A DNA stretch of 64,000 bases from Eleusine coracana subsp. coracana (taxonomy: Eukaryota; Streptophyta; Magnoliopsida; Poales; Poaceae), in the NCBI GenBank assembly GCA_032690845.1, contig CM064433.1, positions 43,274,658-43,338,657 of the forward strand, given 5' to 3'. Under the pieces are notes generated by a model that did not search any database, was not told the origin of the DNA, and worked only from the letters and a program-made list of their open reading frames with translations. The translations under genes were made by a program, and so were the position numbers. Positions 35,240 through 47,313 of this stretch are shown here, piece after piece. How positions within the stretch are numbered: position 1 is the first letter of the stretch; every line of letters begins with the position of its first letter.

Positions 35240-35240
35240 A

Positions 35241-35254
35241 TTGGTATCAGAGCG
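35241..35254 (+). promoter_or_regulatory. Primer binding site (initiator Met tRNA type)
   Basis: TTGGTATCAGAGCG directly follows the LTR. TGGTATCAGAGC is the canonical copia PBS complementary to initiator methionine tRNA. Confidence 0.85.
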
Positions 35255-35290
35255 GGATCTTCTTGAAGGCTTAACTGCTTGAAGATAAAG

Positions 35291-37556
35291 ATGACAAAGA
35301 GAAAAGAAATTCCGCCTAGTGGATCGTCCGAAGCAAGTTCCAAGGGTGATGCACCTGGAGAAAATCCGAGGATTGAAGATATTGATAAAGATGAGCTACC
35401 AAAAGCCTACAACAATGTCATATTTGATTATGATGATCTCAAAGAAGATCGCATTGGGCAAGGGTCCGGTAGACTCCCCTATTTTTGATGGGCAATTTTA
35501 TGATCATTGAAAATGTAAGATGATGATGTATTTGGAATCCATGAGTCCTCATGTTGCAAATATAACCGAGAATGGTTTCTTGTGGGAAAATAGAGACAAT
35601 CTAACCCATAAGGATCAAATCAACATTCATCGTAATGCCGTGGCTGCTAGTGCAATTGTTTTCGCACTTAGTGCCACCGAGTATGACAAGGTAGCCGGAA
35701 TAAAGAATGCCAACCAACTTTGGAGAAAACTTGAGGTTATCTATGAGGGCATTGATTCCGTCAAAGATGCAAGACTTCAAGAATTGCAAAATGAGTTCAA
35801 CCTATTCATCATGGGTCCGGGAGAAGGCCCAAAGGAAGTTCATGATAGGCTCATGAAGATTGTGAATCAAAGAAGAGCTCTAGTACCTAAAATGACCGAC
35901 TTGGATATCAACAAGAGACTACTACAAGCATTGAGACCATGGGACAGCAACATTTGCTCAAACATTAGAGAGAAGGACAACTTCAAATCCTTCTCCACCG
36001 ATGAAGTGCTAGGAAAGCTTCTTTCCCAAAAGAAACAAAATGATCAAGCCAACAAGATAAATGCCTTGATCAAGCAAATTGCGGGAGCAAATGGTGACAA
36101 AAATGATGTGGCACTCAAAGCCACACAAGAGAAGAAAAAGAAAGTGATTGATTCTAGTAGTGAGGATAGTGATGATGAGATGACCTTGCTTGTGAGGAGA
36201 TTCAAGTCATTTCTTAAGAAATATGGCTACAAGAAGAAAACCTTTGACAAGGGCAAAGCAAGAAGGTCAAAAAGAACTTGCTATGAATGTGGTGATGAAG
36301 GACATTTCATTGCGGAATGTCCAAAGAAGAAGAACAAAGATGAAAAAAGGAAAGACAAGCACCACAAGAAAGACAAGAAGTACAAGAAGCGTAGAAGAGG
36401 TGAAGCTCACATTGGTCAAGAATTGTATTTCGATGATTCATCATCTTCCTCCTTCGAATCCGACTCGGATGAGGGAGGCATTGCTACAATTGCCATTGGC
36501 GTCACTCCCACCAACACTTCTCTATTTGGGAGCTTGAATGATGATGATGATGACAACACTCACAAGTGCCTCATGGCAAGAGGATCGAAGGTAACAAAAT
36601 CTAAACACAAGCATTCCTCTTATGCTAGTAGTAGTGACGATGATAATGATGATGATATTGATGCTTCACTTCCTAAAATGCTTGAATTTATGGAATTACT
36701 TGAAAAACAAAAGGAAGAAAATGATAGGCAAGAGGAGCTACTTGAGAAACAAGAAGACTTGCTTGTTCTTGAAAAGAAAAGAAACCTTGAACTAGAGAAG
36801 CTCCTAGAAGAAGAGAGAAAGAAAAATAATGACTTAACTATGTCTCTCACTAAAATTGAGAATACTTGTAAAAAAGTTGAGAGCAATAAAGATAAACTTC
36901 AAGAGAAGTATGAGGATTTGGAAAAGTCTCATAAGTCTCTTGAAGAACAATATAGGATTCTTTCAACTCTCACATCCTCCTCAAATAATTCCTCTCGTGC
37001 TTCCACTAGCAAAGGATGTGATAGATGCTATAATATTGATGTTGATGCTTATGCTACTAATATCAAATTGATTGATGATTTGAACAAGCAAGTAAAGGCT
37101 CTTGAAAGCAAAATACAACATGAGAAAGATGTTGTCAATGATGAGAAGGCAAAGTATGCAAGAGGTGCATACACATATACTAGAATGCCACATGTCATGG
37201 ATGGCATTGGTTATGTTGAGGGTGGCAAGCATAATGCTCGGGAGAGCAAGAATGGGAAGGAATTCCTTAAGTTCACCAAGGAAGGATATTACCAAAAGAA
37301 GCAAGCCAAGAACCAGAATATTAATCATTTTTGTTTTGTTAATGATTCTCATGCTAATATGCCTAATGCTACTTGTGCACTCTTTCATGATTTTGATGCT
37401 TCATATGTGCTCATGAGAAACATGTATGGACGTGTGTTTGCCAAATATGTTGGGCCACGCAACAAGAGGCCAAAAGCTTGTGTGTGGGTGTCCAAAGTGC
37501 TTGTGACTAACGCAAAAGGATCCAAGCAAATTTGGGTACCTAAAAACAAAGCTTAA
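35291..37556 (+). pseudogene. gag of the SIRE-type element
   Basis: Starts at ATG 35291 (MTKRKEIPP) in a Lys/Ser-rich leader that stops at 35486-35488. The main gag frame is open from about 35520 to TAA 37554-37556. It includes the UBN2-like gag fold ('ANQLWRKLEVIYEG', 'DARLQELQNEF', 'VHDRLMKIVNQRRAL', 'LDINKRLLQALRPW'), one CCHC zinc knuckle (CYECGDEGHFIAEC, about 36280-36321), a Lys/Arg-rich tail, and a long coiled coil rich in Glu/Lys/Leu (about 36670-36950). A frameshift separates leader and main body, so the gene is defective. Confidence 0.8.
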
Positions 37557-37568
37557 TTTATTTTATAG

Positions 37569-40500
37569 GATGATGTCTCCGAAGGATCAAATTGGGTGAT
37601 TGATAGTGGATGCACCAATCATATGACTGGAGACAAAAAGATGTTCAAGTCATTCGAGCCAAGTCATACAAAGATGAGTACATCACATTTGGTGACAATG
37701 GAACAGGACAAGTACTAGGTTATGGTAAAGTCCCTCTCACTTCTTCATATTCCCTCTCTAAGGTTATGCTTGTTGATCATGTTGACTTCAATCTTTTGTC
37801 CATTTCGCAATTTTGTAAAATGGGCTATGATTGTTTGTTCAACGAATGTGGTGTGACCGTCTATAAGAGGAGTGATGGCTCGGTTGCTTTTAAGGGTGTG
37901 CTTAAAGGAAAGCTTTATGTTGTGGACTTCTCCACAGATGAAGCTAGACTTGGTACATGCTTATTAGAAAAATCCAACATGGGATGGTTGTGGCATAGAA
38001 GGCTAGCCCATGTTGGTAGAAGAAATCTTCACAAACTCCAAAAAGGTGGCCACATCATAGGACTAACCGATGTTTGCTTTGAGAAGGATAAAATTTGTTG
38101 TGCATGCCAAGCGAGAAAGCAAGTTGGAGCATCACATCCCGCCAAGAATGTGATGACCACCACAAGGCCATTGGAGATGTTGCACATGGACCTCTTCAGC
38201 CCTGTCTCCTACATAAGTATTGGTGGTAACAAATATGGTCTTGTAATTGTTGATGACTTTTCTTGCTTCACGTGGGTATTCTTTTTGCATGATAAAGTTG
38301 AAGTAAAAGATGTGCTCAAGGCGTTCATGAAAAGAGCAGAAAATGAATATGAAGTCAAGATCAAGAAAATAAGGAGTGACAACGGTACCAAATTCAAGAA
38401 CACTCAAGTTAAAGAGTATCTCGATGAAGAAGGAATCAAGCATGAATTTTCGGCATCCTACTCCCCTCAATAAAATGGAGTAGCCGAAAGAAAGAACTGC
38501 ATGCTCATTGAGATGGCAAGAACATTTCTTGATGAATACAAGACGTCTGATCGCTTTTGGGCCGAGGCCGTCAACACCGCATGCCATGCCTCCAACCGGT
38601 TGTATCTTCATCGACTATTGAAGAAAACACCATATGAGCTACTAACCGGTAACAAGCCTAATATTTCCTACTTTTGTGTTTTTGGGAGCAAATGCTTTAT
38701 GCTAAACAAGAAACCCAAGACTTCAAAGTTTGCTCCAAAAGTTGATGAAGGTTTCTTGCTTGGTTATGGGTCGAATGTTCATGCCTATCGTGTATTCAAC
38801 AAAACCACCGGTTGTCTTGAAATTTCACGTGACGTGACATTCGATGAATCTAATGGCTCCCAAGGGGAGCAAGTTGTTAATGATGGTGTAGATGATAAAG
38901 CTCCTAGAAGTGTTATAAAAAGGATGGCCATTGGTGATGTGAGACCACAAGAAACATCAAGTATTGAAAATCAACCCTCTCCCTCAAGACAAAACCAACC
39001 TAATGAGAATAAAGAATTAGATCACGCAAGTGGTCAAGATCAAGATGTTGGGAATCATGAACAAGCATCAAGCAATGATTCTCAAAGACATGATGAAGAG
39101 GTTGATAAAGATGGTGGTCAAGAAAGCTCACACCCACCGCACCCAAGAGTGCATCAAAGTGTACAACGTGATCACCCCGTGGAGCAAATTCTTGGAGATA
39201 TTGACAAGGGAGTAATCACTAGATCTCGAGTTAGTAATTTTTGTGAACATTACTCTTTCGTCTGTTCTATGGAACCATTTAGGGTATAACAAGCACTTAA
39301 GGATGCGGATTGGGTGATGGCCATGCAAGATGAGTTGAACAACTTCACAAGAAATGAAGTGTGGACACTGGAGGAAAGGCCAAAGAACAAGAATATTGTG
39401 GGCACCAAATGGGTGTTCCGCAACAAACAAAATAAAGATGGTGTTGTGACAAGAAACAAGGCAAGGCTCGTGGCAAAGGGGTATTCACAAGTGGAAGGTT
39501 TGGATTTTGACGAAACTTATGCCCCCGTAGCAAGGCTTGAATCTATTAGAATATTACTTGCTTTTGCTACTCACCATGATTTTAAGTTGTACCAAATAGA
39601 CGTGAAAAGTGCATTCCTAAATGGGCCAATCAAGGAAGAAGTATATGTGGAGCAACCACCGGGCTTTGAAGACTCTAAGTATCCTAACCATGTTTATAAA
39701 CTCCATAAGGCGCTCTATGGGATTAAGCAAGCCCCGAGAGCATGGTATAAATGCCTTGGGGATTTTCTTGTTAAAAAGGGTTTTGTCATTGGCAAGGCCG
39801 ATCCAACCCTCTTCACTAAGAGTTTTCGTGATGATATTTTTGTATGCCAAATATATGTCGATGACATTATATTTGGTTCTACTAACCAAACCTTTTGTGA
39901 TGAATTTAGCAAGATAATGATCAAAAGGTTCGAGATGTCCATGATGGGAGAATTGACATTCTTTCTAGGCTTCCAAGTGAAGCATCTCAAGGAGGGCACC
40001 TTCATATATCAAGCAAAGTACACACAAGACTTATTGAAGAAATTTGACATGGACAAGGCAAAGCCCATGAAAACTCTCATGCCGACAAATGATCACCTCG
40101 ACCTCAATAAAAAGGATGAACTCGTTGATCAAAAGGTATATCGCTCCACAAGTGGCTCTTTTCTTTATCTTTGTGCATCTAGGCCCGATATCATGCTTAG
40201 TGTGTGTATATGTGCACATTTTCAAGCCGCTCCTATGGAGTATCACATGGTGGCTCTTAAGAGAATATTGAGATATTTGGTTCACACACCCAACCTAGGG
40301 CTTTGGTACCCCAAGGGCTCAAAGTTCAACCTATTAGGCTATTCCGATGCAAATTATGCCGGGGATAAGGTAGATAGAAAGAGCACCTCCGGGACATGCC
40401 AATTCTTGGGTAGGTCCCTAGTGTCATGGTCATCCAAGAAACAAAACTTCGTTGCACTTTCCACGGCCGAAGTGGAGTACGTTGCAGCAGGTAGTTGTTG

Positions 40501-40807
40501 TGCATAACTACTTTGGATGAGACAAACTCTAAGGGATTATGGTTACAAGTTGAACCGTGTTCCACTCCTATGTGATAACGAGAGTGCCATAAAGCTTGCT
40601 TATAACCCCATTGAGCATTCACGCACAAAGCATATGGATATCCGCCACCACTTTTTGAGAGATCATTCTATCAAGGGGGATATCGAAGCTAGCCATGTGA
40701 GAACCGAAGATCAACTAGCCGATATATTCACCAAGCCCCTAGATGAGAAGAGATTTTGCTATCTTAGGAGTGAACTAAATATTCTTGACTCTAGCAATGT
40801 GATGTAG
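37569..40807 (+). pseudogene. pol of the SIRE-type element (protease, integrase, RT, RNase H)
   Basis: Copia order is kept. Protease: 'WVIDSGCTNHMTGD' at about 37590-37632, then a frameshift. GAG-pre-integrase: 'MGWLWHRRLAHVG', with C..C of the zinc finger. Integrase: 'MDLFSPVS', 'SDNGTKF' and 'NGVAERKN', with a TAA in place of Gln at 38471-38473. RT: 'WVFRNK..KDG', '[16 protein letters not shown]', '[10 protein letters not shown]', '[13 protein letters not shown]' and an intact YVDD (about 39856-39867). RNase H: '[21 protein letters not shown]' and 'ADIFTKPLD'. Further stops lie at 39287-39289 and 40505-40507. The final TAG is at 40805-40807. Few lesions, so the insertion is not ancient (inference). 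Confidence 0.85.
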
Positions 40808-41694
40808 AGAATGTGCATATCTGAATGGTGATTGTTTTGTTATTACAAAAATTATTGTTTTATATCAAAAACCTATTATTTTTGCTATTGAAGCTGGTTT
40901 TTTATCACTAGATCGAATCTTGATAAAATATGGCCATTGTTATGTTTTGTTGATTGTTGGCTGACCATAAGATGTCAAGACTTTCCATCAAACTATTTTA
41001 AAGAAAATAAAAATTCTTTATTCTTTCATGGCTGGTCTCTAATCTCTCTGGTCATTCTGGCGTCGGGCGAGTCCGACAGCTATCGGACATGTCCGATGAC
41101 GTCGGACAAGTCCGACTGTCTAGGTTTCGACCCTTTTTAACCTAGCCCGACTTACCCCTTTAGTCAACCCTTCCTCACTCATCTTCCTCATGTTCTCTCT
41201 CCTCAAGAACACCCCCATTGGCGGCACCAAGGCGATCTCCCTCTCCCACCATCCATTGGAGCAAGTTTGGAGGTTGAGAAGTCCTCCTCCATTGGAAAAG
41301 TCTGATCCCCCATTGTTTTTGCAAGGTTTAACCCTTTTCTCCTCTCTCTCTCTTAGGGTTAGGGTTATCGATCTATACTAGTGTCAAATCTTGTTCCCTT
41401 GCATATTTGATCCATGGAACTAGCCTCTAGTTAGTTGTTAGTGGAGTAGAAGAAGTTTGGGTACTTGTGGTAGGTGGATTCGTGAAGGATCTAGGTTTTT
41501 GGAAAAACTGCGTGTCATCGGACAAGTCCGACAACCATCAGACAAGTCCAACGCATCAGACTTGCTCGATGATTGTCGGACATGTCCGATGACCTGCAGT
41601 CTTTTCAAAAACCTGAGCTCTTCATTGATTCTCCTCACCCATTTTCCTCTTTTTGACTCCCTCCTAACTTTTTGCTCGCTACATTTCCTCAGCA
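40808..41694 (+). other. Spacer between pol and post-pol ORF of the SIRE element
   Basis: Contains more CGGAC..GTCCG palindromes (about 41065-41118 and 41514-41596), the same motif as in the LTR, and short ORFs without support. It may hold the splice or promoter signals for the post-pol ORF, but none was identified. Confidence 0.45.
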
Positions 41695-42189
41695 TGTCTG
41701 ACGTGGAAGCATCCCCCTTGAGGGAGAAGAGGACCAAGACCAGCGAAGACCAAGGACAGAGCCAACTCTCAAAGAGGAGGAAGAGCTCCAGCTGATAGAG
41801 AGGAGCCGGAAGAGCCAAATGAGCTTGACAGTGTCATGCATCCTCCAGCAGAAATAGAGAACTCTGACCGTGACATGGTGAACTATTTTCATGCCTCCAT
41901 TGAGACCTGCTCTATGGCAAGGCTAACTAACTTTTATGATGGTGAGAAAGAAGCTTTTGATTTCCGCTTTCATGCACATTTCTATGCGGATTGGTACCGC
42001 TCCACCTATCTACGTATGAAGAATGCAGTGGTTGAGATGAAGTGGCTTGATTGGGATCACATGAAGACAAGGAAGCATCCATTACTCAATCAAGTGCTGG
42101 CTGCCTGTGAGCATCATGGTCTCAAGACCTTCCTGACTTTCCAGTACTCCTGAAATATGGAAATCATAGCTCAGTTTTATTCAACTGTC
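41695..42189 (+). pseudogene. N-terminal half of the SIRE post-pol ORF
   Basis: The ATG at 41695 begins a basic, Ser/Lys-rich stretch that stops near 41796. The body ('YFHASIETCSMARL..FYDGEKEAFDFRFHAHFYADWY', 'VLAACEHHGLKTFLTFQYS') runs in another frame to TGA 42151-42153. After that TGA the frame continues with 'NMEIIAQFYSTVYIP', so the TGA probably replaced a Trp codon. The ORF is then cut by a junction to the LTR tail. Confidence 0.6.
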
Positions 42190-42300
42190 TATATCCCTAC
42201 AATCGTCGGACAACTCTGATACTGCGCATTTAAATTTTATTATTAAGTGAATTTCAAGGATAATTGCCTATTCACCCCCCCCCCCCTCTAGGAACTTTCA
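42190..42300 (+). repeat. Residual 3' LTR tail of the SIRE element
   Basis: Matches the last ~115 bp of the full LTR: 'ctacaatcgtcggacaactctgatactgcgcattt...', a C-run and '...ggaactttca'. The junction to the post-pol ORF lies within a short shared word, 'cctacaat', consistent with deletion by illegitimate recombination. Confidence 0.75.
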
Positions 42301-44602
42301 AGGACTCACACTCCTGCCTCAGCGCCCGACAAGCGGCGAGGACACGAAGCTTGGCGGGGCTGCACAGGTCCTCCATCGACCGAAGCTCGCCCTCCAGCAG
42401 TGCGCGCTCCTCCGCCGACAGAGGAGACGGCTCGCGCTTGAGGGCGTCCGCCGCTAGGCCCGCGCTGATCGTGGCGAAGTCCCTCACCTCAGTACGCGCC
42501 GGAGCGGCTGCCTCGTCGCCCCCGCCTGTCGCGGTGCCCGACGCCCCAACTCCAACCGAAACGCCATCTTCGGCACCCCCGGACGCCACCGGGGGAGTGA
42601 CTACCTGGGAGCCCTCCTCGGCCGCTGTGGTGGCAATGACGTCACGGGCCCGCGCCTCCTCCGCGATGGCGGCCGACCAGTCGCGTGCCCGCGCCTCCCC
42701 CGAAGCACTCGCCTTGAGCCACTTCAGGGCCGTCAGAGGGGGTCGATGAGGATCTTGACCCAGAGCCCGTTGCTTGACAACGGGTGTGTCACCGGTCGCC
42801 TGCTCCTCCCGCGGACGCTTCTCCGTGTTCGCCACAGAGGACACGACGCCGGCCACACCAACGGCAGGCGGCGTCTTGATGCGTGCCGGCCCAGCCCCCT
42901 GCACCGGCCCTGTCCGTTGGACCACGCCTTCGATGGGGGAGCCCACCGCCAAGGTCGCCTCCACGGAGGTTCCCCCGGCAGGGCCGGCAGCGGGACGACC
43001 TCGGCCACTCCAGGGTGGCTCGACGCCGTCCCCTTGACCGGGCCTTGCGCAGCTGGCACCCGCGACCCCGCGGGAGGCGGCATGACCAGAGATGACCCCG
43101 CTCCCCGGGTCGGTGGCGCGAAGGGAACATAGCCGACGCTAGCCGCCAACCCGGCGTCAAAGTCATCATCGTCATCGGCATCGTCATCGTCACCGCCGCC
43201 ATCGTCGTCATCGCCCCCGGTGTCGCCGTCGTCGCTCCCCCCGTCGCTGTCGCCGTCACCACCATCGCCATCTCCGCTGTCGTCGCCACTGCCGCCATCG
43301 CTCACGACGCCGCCGAACCCGCTGAAGGCCTCCTGGTCGTCGGAGGCGTCGCCGCCTCTGCCGTCCTCCTCCTCCTCCTCCTCCTCCTCTGTCGACACGG
43401 TCAACAGAGTATCCGGATCCTCTCCCCTCCTCTCCTTCTTCTCCCGCAACGCCTGGCGCCGCTGCGACCTCTCCTCCTTCGCCTGCCGGGCCTGGATGTT
43501 GGCGTCCCTCTTCCTCCTCGCCTCGTGCTTCACGTCCCGCCGATCCACGTCCTCGCGGCCACACCCTCCGGCAGTCGGAGGGCCGGGGTCTTGATGTGGC
43601 TCACCCATTGCTCCTGAAAGCAAAAAAGGGGAGAAGAGATCTCTAACATCAAACGGCGAAAACGGTGAAAAGAAAACAAAAAACAGGAGATCACATATCA
43701 ACGAAATCCTTACCACGTCAACTGCCCGGGGGTCGGGGCGCATCGGCGGCGTGTTCGGAGCAGGCCAAGCCGACGCGGCGGAGCCCAGCGCCGCCCTCAC
43801 CTGCTTCGCCACCTCGGTGTCGGGCAGCCGGTCCTCTGCCATCATGTTGTCCGGCATGATCCGGCTGCCGGCGTCGATGAGGAACATCGGGAGGTTGCGG
43901 TGGCACAGCGGCGCGAACCGCCGCTTGTGATACCACCCGACGACCCCCGCGTCGTCGAGGCCGCGCTTCTTGATCTCGCCGATGACGGAGATGGCGCTGG
44001 CGATCCACTTCTTCCCGGCCTTCCTCTTTCCCCTGGCCCAACTCGCTCGAGGCAGCGGGATGTCACATCAAGTGAAGTGGGGGAAAGGGTGGAGTTCCTC
44101 GTTGCGTAGGTAGAACCACCTCTTGTGCCGCCCCCGAGTGGGTGGTCGGGGTGGGCATCTGGATATATTGCCCCACGCGCTCGCTACAGAGGCGGATCCC
44201 CACGCACCCGATGGTGCACGGGAGCATGTCCCCGGCGATGTTGCGCCGGATGCAGGTCGCGAGGAAGAAGTGGCACCAGAGATCGAAGTTAGGCATGATC
44301 CCAAGGAACCCCTCGCACAGGGCCACGAAAGCCGAGATGTGCTGAATCCTATTGGGATTCAGATGTTGCAGCTCCGCCCCATAATGGTGGAGCAGTGCCC
44401 AGAGGAAGTCGTGCGGAGGCCGCCCGAGCCCGTGCTCATGAAACCGGACGAACAACACGATGAAGCCCACCGGGGGCTCCGACCGCCTCTCACTCCCCGA
44501 AACGATCCACTCAAGCGTCCCGATGAGGGGGGCAAGAAGCCCGGCCTGGACGAGGCCGTTCAGCTCTCTCTTCGTCACCGTGGAGCGGGTAAAGACAGAC
44601 AT
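42301..44602 (-). pseudogene. Antisense ORF of the Tat gypsy element (putative gypsy-type transposon domain)
   Basis: Minus-strand start ATG at 44602 (MSVFTRSTVTKREL). The first exon has 'ERRSEPPVGFIVLFVRFHEHGLGRPPHDFL...LLHHYGAELQHLNPN.I.HISAFVALCEGFLGI.P.F.LW..FF', the 'putative gypsy type transposon' domain found in Tat antisense ORFs. A frameshift near 44130 and a stop at about 44068 break it. The frame continues 'KKWIASAISVIGEIKKRGLDDAGVVGWYHKRR.APL'. A probable intron runs from GTAAGG near 43716 to TTTCAG near 43615. The second exon is charged (long D/E/G tracts, 43400-43150) with a frameshift near 42960 and ends 'ALRQECESL' at the SIRE junction. Its function is unknown. Confidence 0.65.
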
Positions 44603-44795
44603 GGTGGAAGCGGGGAGGCGGCGAATGCGATCTCTCCACAAGACGGGAAGGAAGGAAGCAAAGAGATGAGCGGAGCGAAAAGAAGGAAAGAGACGCGTCG
44701 TCGGGCGGCTTAAATAGGGGAAGTGATCCAGGGGCGAGACCGAAACTGACTGCGGGAAGTCCCGCATAATGCGCCGACATGGCCACTCACGTCTA
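44603..44795 (-). promoter_or_regulatory. Probable promoter/5' UTR of the antisense ORF
   Basis: Just upstream of the antisense ATG on the minus strand. The sequence 'cctatttaagccgcc' (minus strand, about 44720-44705) contains a TATTTAAG box about 110 bp before the ATG. This is inference from position. Confidence 0.35.
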
Positions 44796-44965
44796 TCTTT
44801 AATTCCGCGTTTATCTCTAATCGTGTCAATCTTAAATTCCGCATTTATCTCTAATCGTGTCAATCCTTAATTCCGCGTTTATCTCTAAACGTGTCTATCC
44901 TTAATCCTGCATTTATCTCTAATCGTGTCTATCCTTAATTCCGTGTCTATATCTCCTCGTGTTTA
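44796..44965. repeat. Minisatellite of about 36 bp, four to five copies
   Basis: Repeated words 'cttaattccgcgtttatctc' and 'taatcgtgtcaatc' recur about every 35-37 bp with few changes, upstream of the antisense ORF. Confidence 0.85.
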
Positions 44966-47300
44966 TGTCCAACCTCGCTCTTCCCACAATCCCAAAAAAT
45001 CATCCGCTCCGATAAACAGCTCCTCACGCTATGGGCCCGCCTGCGTTTCCGCCACAGCAAGAAACGTCCCATCAACTGTCACGCTGCGGAGGACGTGATA
45101 GCCGCTCTCAGCACTGGGCCCCACCATGACGCGGAGGCTAGGTAACAGATCATCCAAACCCACTATTTACTCGCGTAGTGGGGTTGGCAGTATGACGCCA
45201 GTTCAGGTCCCACACCATGCCTTAATTTCTTACACAGGAAAAAGGCGCAAGCCTCGCTGCCCGGGCCTCACTGCAACCCCGCAGCCGACCTAGGTGAGTG
45301 CGACCCATGAGCAATGTCGTGCGAGGCGGGAGCGCGAAACGAGTCGCTCGACCCGGCTGGGGGTCGGGCGACGCAGGTAAGACGGGATAAGAGGCTGAAA
45401 ACTGTCTCGACGGCCCGACGGCGCCAAGGTTCTAAGGCTGGCCCCGTAGTGGGTTCGACAGCCGTCTAAAGGCGTAAAGACAGAGCGAGGGGCACGAGCG
45501 ATGGGCACACTTAGCGGCCATTACACCCGACCCCCACGGGGTCGGGGGCATCACGGAGTAGCGTTTGAGTCCTGTTCCAACCCGTCAGATGGTATCTCCC
45601 CGGGGAGAGGCAGCTAGCCATCACGACCTATCGAATGGTCATGACAACCAGTCGGGTCAGAAAGACGGATTCATGAGACCGGACACCAGCTGTTTCGCTG
45701 GGACCCCGCCGACGGGGGACCGCGGGTCTCACTCAAACTAACCCGTTAGTAGCTCACCGAGCAGCCATGTTTCAGCCACCGAGGCAAAAGCATGGCCCGG
45801 CTCTATCCTCTGCCCCGTGAAGGGGACACGAAAGGAGAAAACGAGAAAGACGAAACGATCACTCGACCGATCCCCCCGTATCGAGCGGGGACGCGAGGTT
45901 CGGCATCGTAAAACTAGGCCCGACGTCGGGGCCACATTCATTGTTCTTTGCTAACAAGACCTCTTGGGGCCAACTCTTACAGTTTCCCACCCTATTACTT
46001 TTACAAAACAAGCAATCGCAACACAGAAGGTAAAAGGAGAGCGAATCGACCCGGAGGGTCTGTTACAAAAGAAAGGACGGAACCCGCGCGCTGGCGGGTA
46101 CATACGAGGTAAAGCGCATGTAATGCTTCGTCCTCGGGGAAAGATGCCCTCATTTGAGGCTAGCCGTTTCCACCGAGGAAGAAGGCGAGCAGCTTGGTCA
46201 CGCCGTATGGCTGTTGCTGAAGCTGCCTCTTGGGACTAAGGGTCCTGGCGCTTGCGAGGCGTCCGGCACGACGCCTCTTCTTGACCTCGCTCCTACCGAC
46301 GTCCACAAGGACGAACACGATGGGACCTAACAAGCCACAGAAATCTTCCATGCAAGGCCCCCTTTGTTTCCACTCTATCCCAACGAGGAGGGGACATGAC
46401 AGAAATTGGACCGACTTCCCCACAACCGTCAGAACCACCACGCCAGAATAATCGGGGGTTCACCGACGACGGGTCCTCATCCTCATCCTCGTCTCTTGGA
46501 GCGCCACCACCCCCAGAAGCCATAAGGGCGATGAGCCGGCGCACGAGGGGCAAGCACGCTCTAGGTGTTTAAGAGTTCAGGGTGTCAGTCCTAGCCACGA
46601 AGGTGAATCGAAACGCTGTCCAGCAATGCCTTTAAATAAACCGACCTCGACATGAGCCTCGGATACCCGGCGAAGGCGTTAAGACCTATGCAGATTCACG
46701 GGAGATCCTCGCACGCCACGTAAAGACGAAGTCCTGGCGCCACCGGTGATGTCACGTGTCGCGCTCTGCACAACGAGAGGACCGACCCGGACGAAGGCCG
46801 AATAACCGCAAGCCTCCCAGGCCCACAGCGCACCGGGTCCAGGGCCCACCAAAGGATGCCCCGGCGCGACCCACGCCACAAAAGGACATCAAGTCTGCCA
46901 CCAAAGCTACATCGTGTCGCACCTTTTTAGGTAAGCAGCGTGAACATCGTCTACGGAGCCCTCGGACAAGTCTCTTCAGCGGCGCTCAGCGCGGCCCGAC
47001 TGTCCGAACGGCAGCCAGGGCCCGGGGACCACGAGCACCGCTGTCCTCCCGTGTCTAACACCGACAAATGAAGCCAAAGGATGAGTCCCGGTGGACTCCT
47101 CCTCTGGCTCGGGGGCTACACCTCTCCGCCAAGACAAGTCGAGAAGCGAGTTCCTCTTAAAACTCACCTCCCGGCTCGGGGACTACACCCGTCGGGTGCG
47201 CTCGCGCGCACCACGACTGAATAAACTAGGGAAACAACCAGCCACATCACGATCCACGGCCCGCGCCAACGCTGAAATCCCCCGAACGACTCTCCGACTC
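44966..47300. other. Non-coding 3' region of the gypsy element
   Basis: About 2.3 kb without a supported gene. It is GC-rich with repeated 'cccgacccc...ggggtcggg' hairpins (for example 45527-45552). Many short ORFs on both strands reflect composition. Long untranslated 3' regions are usual in Tat elements. Confidence 0.6.
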
Positions 47301-47313
47301 GCTCGGGGGCTAC
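47301..47313 (+). promoter_or_regulatory. Polypurine tract of the gypsy element
   Basis: CTCGGGGGCTAC immediately precedes the 3' LTR (TGTCGAGG). This word is characteristic of Tat-lineage elements at this place. Confidence 0.7.

Larger units (their letters stand above)
33060..42300 (+). mobile_element. SIRE/Maximus-type Ty1/copia element, rearranged and nested in the gypsy element
   Basis: From left to right: the C-terminal end of a post-pol ORF, its 3' non-coding region with polypurine tract, one full LTR (33887-35239), PBS, gag, pol, the first half of a post-pol ORF, and only the last ~110 bp of an LTR (about 42190-42300). A normal copy is LTR-internal-LTR. This layout needs either a tandem pair sharing an LTR with deletions on both sides, or insertion of a rearranged copy plus a deletion. 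Long LTRs, the post-pol ORF and acidic/basic gag place it in SIRE/Maximus. Confidence 0.75.

Noticed and set aside
43145..43400. Acidic Asp/Gly-rich ORF as an independent gene
   Set aside because: It is the second exon of the gypsy antisense ORF, with frame and position consistent with that.
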